Source: Catenovulum agarivorans DS-2 (GTDB lineage Bacteria > Pseudomonadota > Gammaproteobacteria > Enterobacterales > Alteromonadaceae). From it: DNA of 64,000 nt. The position numbers and the translations under genes are program-made. Below are positions 56,025 to 64,000 of the stretch, piece by piece. Position 1 is the stretch's first letter, and the number at the start of each line of letters is the position of its first letter. The notes under the pieces are model-generated. The model made no database searches and had not been told where the DNA came from. It worked only from the letters and a program-made list of their open reading frames with translations. The DNA lies in assembly GCF_000568405.1 (NCBI RefSeq), contig NZ_ARZY01000021.1, forward strand, positions 24,100 through 88,099, read 5' to 3'.

Positions 56025-57037
56025 GCATTGTTTTTTTCGGCGAAATTATGCAAAGGTTAACCCCTGCATTACCACAACAAAAACTGGTGGTTGCGAAAAA
56101 CCTAGCGGTCGATTTTGCAGGCGCGGAAGCGAACGTGGCAAGCTCGTTAGCAAGGTTAGGGCATCAAAGTTATTTCGCCACACGTTTACCAGATAATCCT
56201 ATTGGCGATCACTGTATCGCAACGCTCAAGCAATATGGCATCAACACAGATTATTGTGTGCGTGGTGGCAACCGCATTGGTAGTTATTTTATCGAGCTAG
56301 GTGCATCAATTCGCCCATCACGTGTGGTATACGATCGCGCTGATTCCGCATTTGCTTGTTTACAATCAGAGCAATTTGATTGGGAAAATATATTAGCCGG
56401 TAAAGATTGGTTGTTTTTAGGTGGCATCACACCGGCGCTTTCAACCAATTGTGCCAGCGAAATAGTAAAAGCAGCTCGAATTGCCCAGAATATGGGGGTA
56501 AAAGTTGCTTTCGATATAAACTACCGCCGCAGTTTATGGTCAGCAGAACAGCAACAAAATGGGGTTGCCGAGCTGATTTTTAGCCAAATTTTACACTACT
56601 GTGATTTAGCTTTTGCCAATGCAGGTGCGGTTGCTGATGTGTTTGGTAAAACTTTTGACGAAGGAGATGCAATTGAACAAGCCAAGCTTGTTGCTACCTA
56701 TTTAACCAATGCTTTTACTGTAGACGCGGCAGTAACCGCACGACTACATAACAGTGCATCAAGCAACCAATTGGCGGCGATTTACCGTACCCAGGGTAAC
56801 AATTATCAGAGTAATTGGTTAGACGTAGAGATACTCGACCGATTAGGTACAGGGGATGCTTTTGCCGCTGGTTTATTTAATGGATTACTAAAAGGTCAGC
56901 CCCCACAACAATGTATTGATTTTGCCAATGCTGCATTTGCGCTGGCGCATACTTGTTATGGCGATCAACATTGGTCTGACGAAGATGAAATTAACGCGGT
57001 TGTACAAGGATTTACCAGTGGCCATGTTATTCGCTAA
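56021..57037 (+). CDS. kdgK: PfkB-family 2-keto-3-deoxy-sugar-acid kinase
   Basis: A 338-residue kinase starting at GTG that overlaps the transporter stop (GTGA). It has FGEIMQRL at the N-terminus, DFAGAEANVASSLARLG for sugar binding, and the catalytic RLGTGDAFAAGLFNG with the general-base Asp. The Tyr/Arg-rich SYFIELGASIRPSRVVYDR region matches KDG kinases. It phosphorylates the 2-keto-3-deoxy acid made by the dehydratase. Whether the gluconate or the galactonate isomer is preferred is not visible. The E. coli galactonate pathway kinase DgoK belongs to another family, so this is a substitution in the pathway. Confidence 0.88.
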   Translation: MSIVFFGEIMQRLTPALPQQKLVVAKNLAVDFAGAEANVASSLARLGHQSYFATRLPDNPIGDHCIATLKQYGINTDYCVRGGNRIGSYFIELGASIRPSRVVYDRADSAFACLQSEQFDWENILAGKDWLFLGGITPALSTNCASEIVKAARIAQNMGVKVAFDINYRRSLWSAEQQQNGVAELIFSQILHYCDLAFANAGAVADVFGKTFDEGDAIEQAKLVATYLTNAFTVDAAVTARLHNSASSNQLAAIYRTQGNNYQSNWLDVEILDRLGTGDAFAAGLFNGLLKGQPPQQCIDFANAAFALAHTCYGDQHWSDEDEINAVVQGFTSGHVIR

Positions 57038-57106
57038 TTTTTTGCCACTTTTAAAATAGTCAACAGTTAACGTTTAGAATAAAGATATAGAGTGTGGAAA
57101 GACCCA

Positions 57107-57745
57107 ATGAACAAACAACAGATAGTTGAACAAATGTTTAAACAAAAACTGGTTGTCATTATACGAGTAGAACAACCAGAACAAATAGACGCCATAGTTG
57201 AAAACTTAATAACCGCAGGAGTCGGTATTTTAGAAATAACCAGCAACACTCCCGGCTATGCGAGCAAAATTACTCAATTACGCGAGCAATATCCAAACTT
57301 AATTGTTGGTGCTGGCACAATCACGACAGTGGAAATTGCTGAGCAAGCTAAAGCTGCAGGCGCGCAATTTTTAGTTACGCCAAATACCTGCAAACAAGTT
57401 GGTAAATTTGCTCATGAACACAATTTACCCGTATTGATGGGCGCATTTACCCCTACTGATGTAGTGGAAGCGAAAAAAGCAGGCGCTGACGTTGTTAAGT
57501 TATTTCCAGCAGAACCAATCGGTCCTGAATATTTAAAAGCTTTAGCCAAAGGCCCTTTTTTAGACACTGCATTTTTCCCAGTTGGTGGCATTGATGAAAA
57601 CAACTTTGAGCAATGGCTACAAGCTGGCGCAAAAGGTTTAGGCATAGGCGGCGCACTGGCAAGACCTGTAGAAACTGAAGCTGAGAAACAACAACTCATT
57701 GCCGGTGTCAGTAAAATAGTTAATCGATTGAAAGAGATGGAGTAA
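57107..57745 (+). CDS. eda: KDPG/KDPGal aldolase (Eda type)
   Basis: A 212-residue class I aldolase from the ATG at 57107 (MNKQQIVEQMF); the upstream GTG is less likely. The Schiff-base Lys131 (VVKLFPAE) and Glu43 (EITSNTPG) are present, with VGAGTI and VGGIDENNF. It splits 2-keto-3-deoxy-6-phospho-gluconate or -galactonate to pyruvate and glyceraldehyde-3-phosphate. A 69-bp gap after the kinase contains GTTAAC, a weak operator or promoter candidate. The agarase-lactonase gene follows after 5 bp. Confidence 0.93.
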   Translation: MNKQQIVEQMFKQKLVVIIRVEQPEQIDAIVENLITAGVGILEITSNTPGYASKITQLREQYPNLIVGAGTITTVEIAEQAKAAGAQFLVTPNTCKQVGKFAHEHNLPVLMGAFTPTDVVEAKKAGADVVKLFPAEPIGPEYLKALAKGPFLDTAFFPVGGIDENNFEQWLQAGAKGLGIGGALARPVETEAEKQQLIAGVSKIVNRLKEME

Positions 57746-57750
57746 CAACC

Positions 57751-60700
57751 ATGCAAAAAGTGAATAAAAATATTCTATATGCATTGGGCATGAGTGGCAT
57801 TTTGACTGCATGTAGTCAAACGAGTAACCATGCTAGTAGCGAAAGTATGCTGTGGGATTTTGAACAAGCAGAACACCTCAAACATATACAAACTGAAAAT
57901 GCCAAACTAACGAGCGTTAAGCAAGGTGACAATAGCGCCGTTAAAATTAGCTTTGACTCGAAAAATAATCATGTATCAGGGTTCGAATTTAAATCAGACA
58001 ATGGTTGGGATTGGTCAAATGATAGCTCATTTGCTTTTGCATTAGATATTCAAAACCCGAAAAACACCTCTGTTCATATGTATGTAACCGCCAAAGATAA
58101 AGCGGGTAAAACGCACAATCGAAGTTTTGTTGTACCAGCAAATTCAGCAGAGACCTATTTTATTGAACTTAAAGGATTAGATTTAAACCAAGAGACAGGC
58201 ATTCGCTCAAATCCCCCAAGCTGGCAGAGTGATTATGTACCTATTATTTGGCGACATGGCAGCAAAAATATTGATATCAGCCAAATCACCAGTATCAAAT
58301 TTAATATACGTGGGGTGTTAGAAGATAAACAACTGGTGATTGATAACGCACGTTTAATCTATCCAAAAGCACTAGATAAGAACTATCTAACAAAATTGGT
58401 TGATAAATTTGGTCAGAGTACTCGGATAGATTTTCCAAATAAGGTGAACTCGACCGCTGAGTTAATCGAAAGACATCAACAAGAGCAAGCGGAGTTAACC
58501 GGCAAAAACTTTGCTGATCGCTCAAAATATAATGGCTGGAAACATGGGCCTAAACTTGAAGCGACGGGTTATTACCGCACTGAAAAGTATCAAGGTAAGT
58601 GGACATTAGTTGACCCAGAAGGTTATCTATTTTTCTCAAATGGGATTGCGAATGTACGTTTAGCCAATACCTCAACTATCACAGGTTATGACTTTGATCA
58701 CTCTAAGATAAAAGCGCGAGCGCCAGGTGATTTAACGCCAGAAGATTCGTTAGGTCTAAACCCAGCCCCGCAGCAAGCTTGGCCGACTCGCCATGTTAGC
58801 TCAGAATTAAGAGCCAATATGTTTAGCTGGTTGCCTGAATATGGCAGTGAATTAGCTGATAATTTTGGCTATAGAAGAGAGGTTCATACTGGCGCTATTG
58901 AAAGGGGCGAAACTTTCAGTTTTTATCGAGCCAATTTGCAACGTAAATATCAAATCAATGATGATGCAGAGTTAATGCAAAAATGGCGTGAAACCACGGT
59001 TAAACGTATGCAGTCGTGGGGTTTTACTTCATTCGGAAATTGGATTGACTCGAAATATTACGATATGCAGCAATACCCATATTTTGCCAATGGTTGGATT
59101 ATCGGCAACTTTAAAACTGTTAGCAGTGGCAATGACTATTGGAGCCCGCTACCAGATCCGTTTGATCCTCTATTTAAAGAACGTACCGATATTACGATAA
59201 AACAAATAGCCGACGAGGTTAACAACAGCCCATGGTGCGTAGGGGTATTTGTTGATAATGAGAAAAGCTGGGGCATGATGGGGTCGGTAGCAAGTCAGTA
59301 TGGTATTGTTATTAATACCCTGTCACGGCCTGCGATAGAAAGCCCGACTAAACAAGTATTTGTAGATGAACTAACAAAAAAGTATCGCACAATCGAGCAG
59401 CTCAATATTGCTTGGCATACCAACATTTCAAGTTGGGATGAACTGACTCAAGGGGTAAAACTTACTCAGTATCCAGCTGGTATGCTGGCAGATTTTTCAC
59501 ACCTGTTGTTTGTATATGCTGAGCAGTATTTCAAAATTGTTAGCCAATCTGTTGAACGTTATATGCCTAATCATATGTATATGGGGGCACGTTTTGCTGA
59601 CTGGGGCATGACACCAGAGATACGCGCTGCCGCAGCCAAGCATGCTGATGTTGTAAGCTACAACTATTACAAAGAGGGCATTAATGATGACTTCTGGAAT
59701 TTCTTAGCGGAAATTGATAAACCTAGCATTATTGGTGAATTCCATAATGGTGCGTTAGATTCAGGTTTGTTAAACCCTGGGTTGATTCATGCTGAATCAC
59801 AAGCTGATCGTGGGCGTAAATATCAAGAATATTTGTACAGTGTAATCGACAACCCATATTTAGTCGGCGCACACTGGTTTCAATATATAGACTCGCCATT
59901 AACCGGCCGTGCATACGATGGTGAAAACTACAACGTAGGTTTTGTGTCGGTTACCGATATTCCTTATCAGCCATTAGTGGATGCTGTTAAAGAGGTTAAC
60001 AAAAATATTTACCCACGCCGATTTAGCCAAGATATATATCAAATCCACGCGCCTGAAGCGTTAAATTATTTAGATGTTAATTATGGGTATGAAGAACTAG
60101 CAGATGGTTTTAAATGGGCTGAAGGGCCGGTGTGGGTTGACGACTCGTCCAGTAAAAATGGTGGATATTTGATTTTTTCAGACATCCCAAATAACAAGAT
60201 TATCAAGTACCAAGCTGGAGAGGGCATCTCAACCTATTTAGCACCGAGTGGTTATTCTAATGGGTTAGCTATCGGTAACAATAAGCAATTGTTGATCGCT
60301 CAGTCGCGTAGCCGACAACTTGCGATTATGAATGCGCCAACTAACAAGGCCAAGGCACAGTATTCAGCGCTTGCAACACACTACCAGGGCAAGCGTTTAA
60401 ATAGCCCTAACGATTTAACCGTGCATACCAATGGAACTGTATTTTTTACCGATCCTCCATATGGTTTACCTAAACAAATGGACGATCCAGCCAAAGAATT
60501 AGACTTTCAAGGTGTGTATAAACTAAGCCCGCAAGGTGAATTGAAACTAATAGACAAGTCTCTAACTGCGCCCAATGGCATAGCTTTATCGCCAGATAAC
60601 CAATTTTTGTATGTAGCGGTTTCAGATCCAAATGAGCCTGCTTGGTATCAATACAAATTAAATAGCCAAGGTGATCTAGTTTCGAAAAAACTATTTTACA

Positions 60701-60933
60701 AACCTAAAGCAACTGGTACTAACGCGCACGGCGCTCCGGATGGGTTAAAAGTACATAGCTCAGGTACCGTTTTTGCAACAGGCCCACACGGTATATGGTT
60801 GTTTTCACCTTCAGGTAAAGTATTAGCGCAAATAAACATTCCATACTTTAGCGCCAATTTGGCGTTCGACAGTAATGAAGATTATTTGTATATCACTGCG
60901 CACGAGAAATTATTGCGGGTTAAATTGAAGTAA
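57751..60933 (+). CDS. GH50 agarase fused to SMP-30/gluconolactonase domain (lipoprotein)
   Basis: A 1060-residue lipoprotein (lipobox ILTACSQ). Residues 30-205 form a carbohydrate-binding-like sandwich; 230-760 form a GH50 barrel with acid/base Glu504 (FVDNEKSWG) and nucleophile Glu663 (IGEFHNGA). From about 778 to the end is an SMP-30/gluconolactonase six-blade propeller: Glu791 (AEGPVW), Asn942 (APNGIALSPD) and Asp997 (GAPDGLKV) match the metal ligands of the family. Frame and codon use are continuous across the junction, so this is a true fusion. The gene closes an operon for galactonate breakdown. The lactonase would open an aldonolactone outside the cytoplasm for uptake by the preceding transporter; that coupling is inference. 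Confidence 0.92.
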   Translation: MQKVNKNILYALGMSGILTACSQTSNHASSESMLWDFEQAEHLKHIQTENAKLTSVKQGDNSAVKISFDSKNNHVSGFEFKSDNGWDWSNDSSFAFALDIQNPKNTSVHMYVTAKDKAGKTHNRSFVVPANSAETYFIELKGLDLNQETGIRSNPPSWQSDYVPIIWRHGSKNIDISQITSIKFNIRGVLEDKQLVIDNARLIYPKALDKNYLTKLVDKFGQSTRIDFPNKVNSTAELIERHQQEQAELTGKNFADRSKYNGWKHGPKLEATGYYRTEKYQGKWTLVDPEGYLFFSNGIANVRLANTSTITGYDFDHSKIKARAPGDLTPEDSLGLNPAPQQAWPTRHVSSELRANMFSWLPEYGSELADNFGYRREVHTGAIERGETFSFYRANLQRKYQINDDAELMQKWRETTVKRMQSWGFTSFGNWIDSKYYDMQQYPYFANGWIIGNFKTVSSGNDYWSPLPDPFDPLFKERTDITIKQIADEVNNSPWCVGVFVDNEKSWGMMGSVASQYGIVINTLSRPAIESPTKQVFVDELTKKYRTIEQLNIAWHTNISSWDELTQGVKLTQYPAGMLADFSHLLFVYAEQYFKIVSQSVERYMPNHMYMGARFADWGMTPEIRAAAAKHADVVSYNYYKEGINDDFWNFLAEIDKPSIIGEFHNGALDSGLLNPGLIHAESQADRGRKYQEYLYSVIDNPYLVGAHWFQYIDSPLTGRAYDGENYNVGFVSVTDIPYQPLVDAVKEVNKNIYPRRFSQDIYQIHAPEALNYLDVNYGYEELADGFKWAEGPVWVDDSSSKNGGYLIFSDIPNNKIIKYQAGEGISTYLAPSGYSNGLAIGNNKQLLIAQSRSRQLAIMNAPTNKAKAQYSALATHYQGKRLNSPNDLTVHTNGTVFFTDPPYGLPKQMDDPAKELDFQGVYKLSPQGELKLIDKSLTAPNGIALSPDNQFLYVAVSDPNEPAWYQYKLNSQGDLVSKKLFYKPKATGTNAHGAPDGLKVHSSGTVFATGPHGIWLFSPSGKVLAQINIPYFSANLAFDSNEDYLYITAHEKLLRVKLK

Positions 60934-60963
60934 CTGTTATGCGAAACCAGTTTGTGTGAGTGC

Positions 60964-61028
60964 AATGCCTACACTGTTATTTTTGTGTGAATAGCCCTCA
61001 CACCAAAATAGCAGCGTAGGCATTTTTT
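60964..61028 (+). terminator. Long hairpin terminator of the agar/galactonate operon
   Basis: The arms run 60964-60990 and 60998-61024 with only two mismatches and one G-T pair (AATGCCTAC, CTG, TATTTT, GTGTGA on the left), a 7-base loop, and six T residues at the end. It starts 30 bp after the fusion gene. Confidence 0.9.
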
Positions 61029-61136
61029 CATGCTTTTCAATAACTTTTGATATTTAATGAGCTCTGGTGAGTGTTGTTGAAATCATATGATGTAAACTTT
61101 TTGTAAATTTGGTTTGTAATTTTTCAATCCAACCTA

Positions 61137-61166
61137 TAATCCAAAATAAATAATTAGATTGGATTA
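61137..61166 (+). repeat. Inverted repeat before the DUF1800 gene
   Basis: TAATCCAA (61137-61144) and TTGGATTA (61159-61166) form a perfect 8-bp inverted repeat with a 14-base spacer, ending just before the start codon. A partial third copy, AATCCAA, lies at 61126. It could be an operator or a translation-control hairpin. Confidence 0.45.
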
Positions 61167-61170
61167 TGCT

Positions 61171-62526
61171 ATGACCATATCAACTGAAACCGCCATTGCT
61201 TACCAAAGGTTTGGATACGGGGTAAACCCAAACCAAACACTGGTCGAGTCAAATCATAAAACTTGGCTAATTAACCAGTTAAAACCAATTTTCCCCGATT
61301 CCAGTATTTGGAGCTTAGCTAAAGCATACGAATATCAAGCCCAATACCGAAAAATGCGAATGGAAGAAAGAAAGGGCAATCAGTCAGAAGCGCAAATGCA
61401 ACAATCCGATAAATTTAAGAAAAAATTCTATCAGCAATCCAAGCTAGCTTCTTACTACTCAGCTCAATTTGCCATAGAAACCGAAAATGGATTACAAGCA
61501 AGATTGCTTGATTTTTTCTCAAACCATTTCAGTGTAACAGCCAGTGGCAATGTAATGCGTGCACTTGCACCTTTATTGGAAATTGAAGCGATTGCACCAA
61601 ACTTAACTGGTAAATTTTCTGATCTTTTACTGGCAGTTGAATCGCACCCAGCCATGTTGGTTTATTTAAATAATGAACAATCTGTAGGCCCTGATTCTCA
61701 GTTAGCGAAAAAGCGTAAAAACAAAGGCTTAAATGAAAACTTAGCCCGTGAGATTTTAGAGCTACATACTTTAGGTGTTGATGGTGGGTATAACCAACAA
61801 GATGTTATAGAGTTAGCTAAAGCCATTACGGGTTGGAGTGTCGCCAACCCAATTAGAGAAGATACCATTGGTTTTATTTACCGACAAAGGACCCATCAAC
61901 CGGGCAAGCGCAAAGTATTAGGTAAAACCTATAGTCAAAAAGGTATGGAGCAGGGCAAAGCTATTTTGCAAGATTTAGCTGTACATCCAGCAACCGCTAA
62001 ATTTGTTTGTACTAAACTGGTTCGACATTTTATCAGTGACCAGCCAAATCAACAAATTGTGCAAACCATGCAAGCAGCTTGGAAAAAAACAGATGGTGAC
62101 ATTAAAGCGGTAATAACCGCCATGATAGAACACCCTGAAAGCTGGCGTGAAGATAGACAAAAATTTAAAACGCCTCGTGAATTTTTAATCTCTAGTTATC
62201 GTCTAAGCGACATTCAATATAAAGGAAAACAACAAAGAGCCTTTATGAATAGTTTAGAAATGATGGGACAAAAGCCTTTTTCCGCTGGCTCTCCAGCTGG
62301 CTTCAAAGATGAACGTAACGCCTGGGATGGTCCAGATGCGCTGTTAAACAGAATTGATTGGGCTAACGCCTATGCAAAACAAGTAAAAAAAGACCCGCTT
62401 GAATTAGCCAAAGCTGCGTTTGGTGAATCGCTAAGTGCCAACACTTACACATTTTTAAAACGTGCTGAAAGCCGCCAACAAGCATTAGCAATGTTATTAA
62501 TGAGCCCAGAGTTTCAATTTAGTTAA
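61171..62526 (+). CDS. DUF1800-family protein
   Basis: About 451 residues from the ATG at 61171. Signatures of the family are visible: LLDFFSNHFSV, ENLAREILELHTLGVDGGYNQQDVIELAKAITGWSV and FKTPREFLISSYR. There is no clear signal peptide. DUF1800 genes nearly always precede a DUF1501 gene, as here (11 bp apart). The function is unknown; a role in secretion or envelope metabolism has been suggested for the pair. It follows the agar operon terminator, so it is a separate unit. Confidence 0.93.
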   Translation: MTISTETAIAYQRFGYGVNPNQTLVESNHKTWLINQLKPIFPDSSIWSLAKAYEYQAQYRKMRMEERKGNQSEAQMQQSDKFKKKFYQQSKLASYYSAQFAIETENGLQARLLDFFSNHFSVTASGNVMRALAPLLEIEAIAPNLTGKFSDLLLAVESHPAMLVYLNNEQSVGPDSQLAKKRKNKGLNENLAREILELHTLGVDGGYNQQDVIELAKAITGWSVANPIREDTIGFIYRQRTHQPGKRKVLGKTYSQKGMEQGKAILQDLAVHPATAKFVCTKLVRHFISDQPNQQIVQTMQAAWKKTDGDIKAVITAMIEHPESWREDRQKFKTPREFLISSYRLSDIQYKGKQQRAFMNSLEMMGQKPFSAGSPAGFKDERNAWDGPDALLNRIDWANAYAKQVKKDPLELAKAAFGESLSANTYTFLKRAESRQQALAMLLMSPEFQFS

Positions 62527-62537
62527 GAGGCAACGAA

Positions 62538-63674
62538 ATGAAAAGACGTGATTTTTTACAAGGCGTAGGCGCTGGTTTTGTTTTGTTGTCAGCTTCTAAA
62601 GCTAGCTTGGCTGCAACCAATTCTGCAACTAACAAAAAGAAAATTGTTTGGGTTATGCTGCGCGGTGCATTGGATTCATTGCATACTATAGTGCCAACCT
62701 TTGATAAACATTTAGTCGAACACAGAGCGAATTTAGTTAAACCTATCGCCGATAAATTGCAGCCTATGGATAATGGTTTTGCCATGCATCCAGCGTTAGT
62801 GAACATGCATGCGTGGTATAAACAAAAACAAATGTTTCCTGTAGTTGCAGTTGCATCCCCATATCGCGAACGCTCGCATTTTTCAGCACAAGATTTACTC
62901 GAAAGTGGCTTAACAGAAATTGATCACGAAAGTGGTTGGTTAGCTCGCGCCATTCAACAAAAATCAGCGAATGGTTTAGCTGTAGCACACACAGTACCTT
63001 TGAGTATGCGTGGTATAGATAGTGTAAGCACTTGGTATCCATCAAACTTACCGGATGCTGAAGATGATTTGTACAATCGTTTAATGCAACTACATGAAAA
63101 AGACGACAAATTCGTCGCCAATATTCAGCAAGGTTTAAATCTGCGCGAGCAAGCCAACAATATGATGCAACAGAAAAAACGCAAAGCGGCTTTTAAACAA
63201 CTTGCGAGAAATTGCGGTGAACTTATGGCAAGCACGCAAGCCGATTGCGCCATGTTAGAAATGGGTGGCTGGGATACCCATAACAATCAAGTAGGGCGCT
63301 TAGACCGTCAACTAAAAGAATTAGACCAAGGCTTAGGTGAACTAAAAAATGCATTAGCAGATGATTGGCAAAACACAGTTGTAATTATTGCCACTGAATT
63401 TGGCCGCACAGTCAGAATAAACGGCACCAATGGCACAGACCACGGCACTGGCAGCGCATTACTGGTCACAGGTGGCGCGGTTAAGGTGGGTAAAGTTTTA
63501 GGTCAATGGCCAGGACTTGCACCAGAAAACTTATATCAAAACCGCGATTTGCAACCTACAACCGATTCACGCAGCTGGTTTGCTGGCTTATTGCATCAAC
63601 ACTGGGGTTTAAACGCGGCGCAACTAGACAAGGTTTTTCCAGGTGTTGTGCCAGTGACAGAGCGTTTGGTGTAG
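62538..63674 (+). CDS. DUF1501-family Tat-exported protein
   Basis: A 378-residue protein with a twin-arginine signal (MKRRDFLQGVGAGFVLLSASKASLA), so it is exported folded. Family motifs are GALDSLHTIVPTFD, ALHPALVN-like MHPALVNMHAWY, EMGGWDTHNNQ and IIATEFGRTVRINGTNGTDHGTG, which resemble the sulfatase/phosphatase-like metal site of DUF1501. It is coupled to the DUF1800 gene. No substrate is known. The Tat route implies a metal or other cofactor. Confidence 0.93.
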   Translation: MKRRDFLQGVGAGFVLLSASKASLAATNSATNKKKIVWVMLRGALDSLHTIVPTFDKHLVEHRANLVKPIADKLQPMDNGFAMHPALVNMHAWYKQKQMFPVVAVASPYRERSHFSAQDLLESGLTEIDHESGWLARAIQQKSANGLAVAHTVPLSMRGIDSVSTWYPSNLPDAEDDLYNRLMQLHEKDDKFVANIQQGLNLREQANNMMQQKKRKAAFKQLARNCGELMASTQADCAMLEMGGWDTHNNQVGRLDRQLKELDQGLGELKNALADDWQNTVVIIATEFGRTVRINGTNGTDHGTGSALLVTGGAVKVGKVLGQWPGLAPENLYQNRDLQPTTDSRSWFAGLLHQHWGLNAAQLDKVFPGVVPVTERLV

Positions 63675-63686
63675 TACAGGTTTTGA

Positions 63687-63720
63687 ATTACAATAATCGG
63701 CAACTGCTGATTATTGTAAT
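63687..63720 (+). terminator. Inverted repeat after the DUF1501 gene
   Basis: ATTACAATAATC (63687-63698) and GATTATTGTAAT (63709-63720) form a perfect 12-bp stem with a 10-base loop, 13 bp after the stop codon. It has no T run, so it may be a weak terminator or an mRNA-end stabiliser. Confidence 0.5.
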
Positions 63721-63762
63721 GTCCCATGAAATTTTTAGACCCATTAGATAAAGACTTAAACG

Positions 63763-63966
63763 TTTTACGACGGTAATGGTCGAATAGCGAGAATAGTTGC
63801 CAACATTCCATTATTGAAAAATGGATATCCACCAATTTTTATTCCGAATAGTAAGCGCCAACAATATAATGCTTGTTATGCAACAACCCAAGAGATAATT
63901 AAGAGGTATATCAGCTGCAGGCTAAGAGGTAAGTATTATGCTTTTAATCCCTCACATGCAATTTAA
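63763..63966 (+). pseudogene. Remnant of a Fic-domain gene (C-terminal part of the catalytic domain)
   Basis: The plus-strand frame from 63763 reads FYDGNGRIARIVANIPLLKN, then GYPPIFIPNSKRQQYN, and continues to a stop at 63964-63966. This matches the second half of the Fic motif (HPFx-D/E-GNGR) plus the following helix of Fic/AMP-transferases. The His-Pro half and everything upstream are missing, and the frame is preceded by stops (TAG, TAA). No start codon or ribosome site fits. It is therefore a decayed fragment about 67 codons long. The assignment rests on this motif only. Confidence 0.6.
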
Positions 63967-64000
63967 CATAATATACATTATCGGCTGTTGTGGGTTTGTA

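Noticed and set aside
57092..57106. Upstream GTG start for the aldolase
   Set aside because: The five extra residues are not seen in Eda-type enzymes and the ATG at 57107 puts Lys131 and Glu43 close to the usual positions.

Overview
The window reads as a chromosomal segment of a marine, agar-degrading gammaproteobacterium of the Alteromonadales (Catenovulum/Paraglaciecola-like). This rests on several things: an AT-rich but fully coding genome, several large TonB-dependent receptors of the type used for polysaccharide uptake, two GH50 agarase-type lipoproteins, ExeA/GspB-type secretion genes, an E. coli-like his operon order and a gammaproteobacterial cca gene. The species assignment is inference. 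I saw no tRNA, rRNA, CRISPR array, insertion sequence or integrase.

Layout. 1-1134: a truncated hypothetical protein and a lipoprotein, both minus strand. 1356-6777: an OmpR-type response regulator and histidine kinase followed by a large TonB receptor. 6911-14628 (minus): a complete his operon, hisG-like-D-C-B-H-A-F-IE, behind a leader peptide and attenuator that I could read out; its first enzyme is a very divergent HisG-like protein. 14697-24774: an orphan histidine kinase, cca, gspA-gspB, a DUF3014 protein, two esterase-type hydrolases, and a receiver/CheC/diguanylate cyclase trio. 24981-31466: a Gld-type ABC exporter set (ATPase, permease, GldG-like, DUF4340), an M14 peptidase and an alpha/beta hydrolase. 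31486-35070 (minus): a cobalamin riboswitch controlling a BtuB-type receptor and a propeller-like lipoprotein. 35280-41826: aromatic aminotransferase, a lipoprotein, a PhoX-like lipoprotein with collagen-like repeats, a two-CxxCH lipoprotein and a glutaredoxin-MauE fusion.

41919-61028 is the accessory centrepiece, a divergent agar/galactonate locus. Leftward run two paralogous TonB receptors, a tryptophan-halogenase-like flavoprotein, a SapC-family protein and a GH50 lipoprotein. Rightward run a GntR/FCD regulator, a D-galactonate-dehydratase-like enzyme, a DgoT-like transporter, a PfkB KDG-type kinase, an Eda-type aldolase and a second GH50 lipoprotein fused to an SMP-30/gluconolactonase domain. 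The rightward set matches the De Ley-Doudoroff route (sugar lactone, aldonate, 2-keto-3-deoxy acid, phosphorylation, then pyruvate plus glyceraldehyde-3-phosphate). The lactonase domain joined to an agarase supplies the missing lactone-hydrolysis step at the cell surface. Both receptor genes have near-identical promoter architecture, with palindromes that may bind the GntR protein.

61171-63674 holds a DUF1800/DUF1501 pair. The right edge carries a short remnant of a Fic-domain gene.
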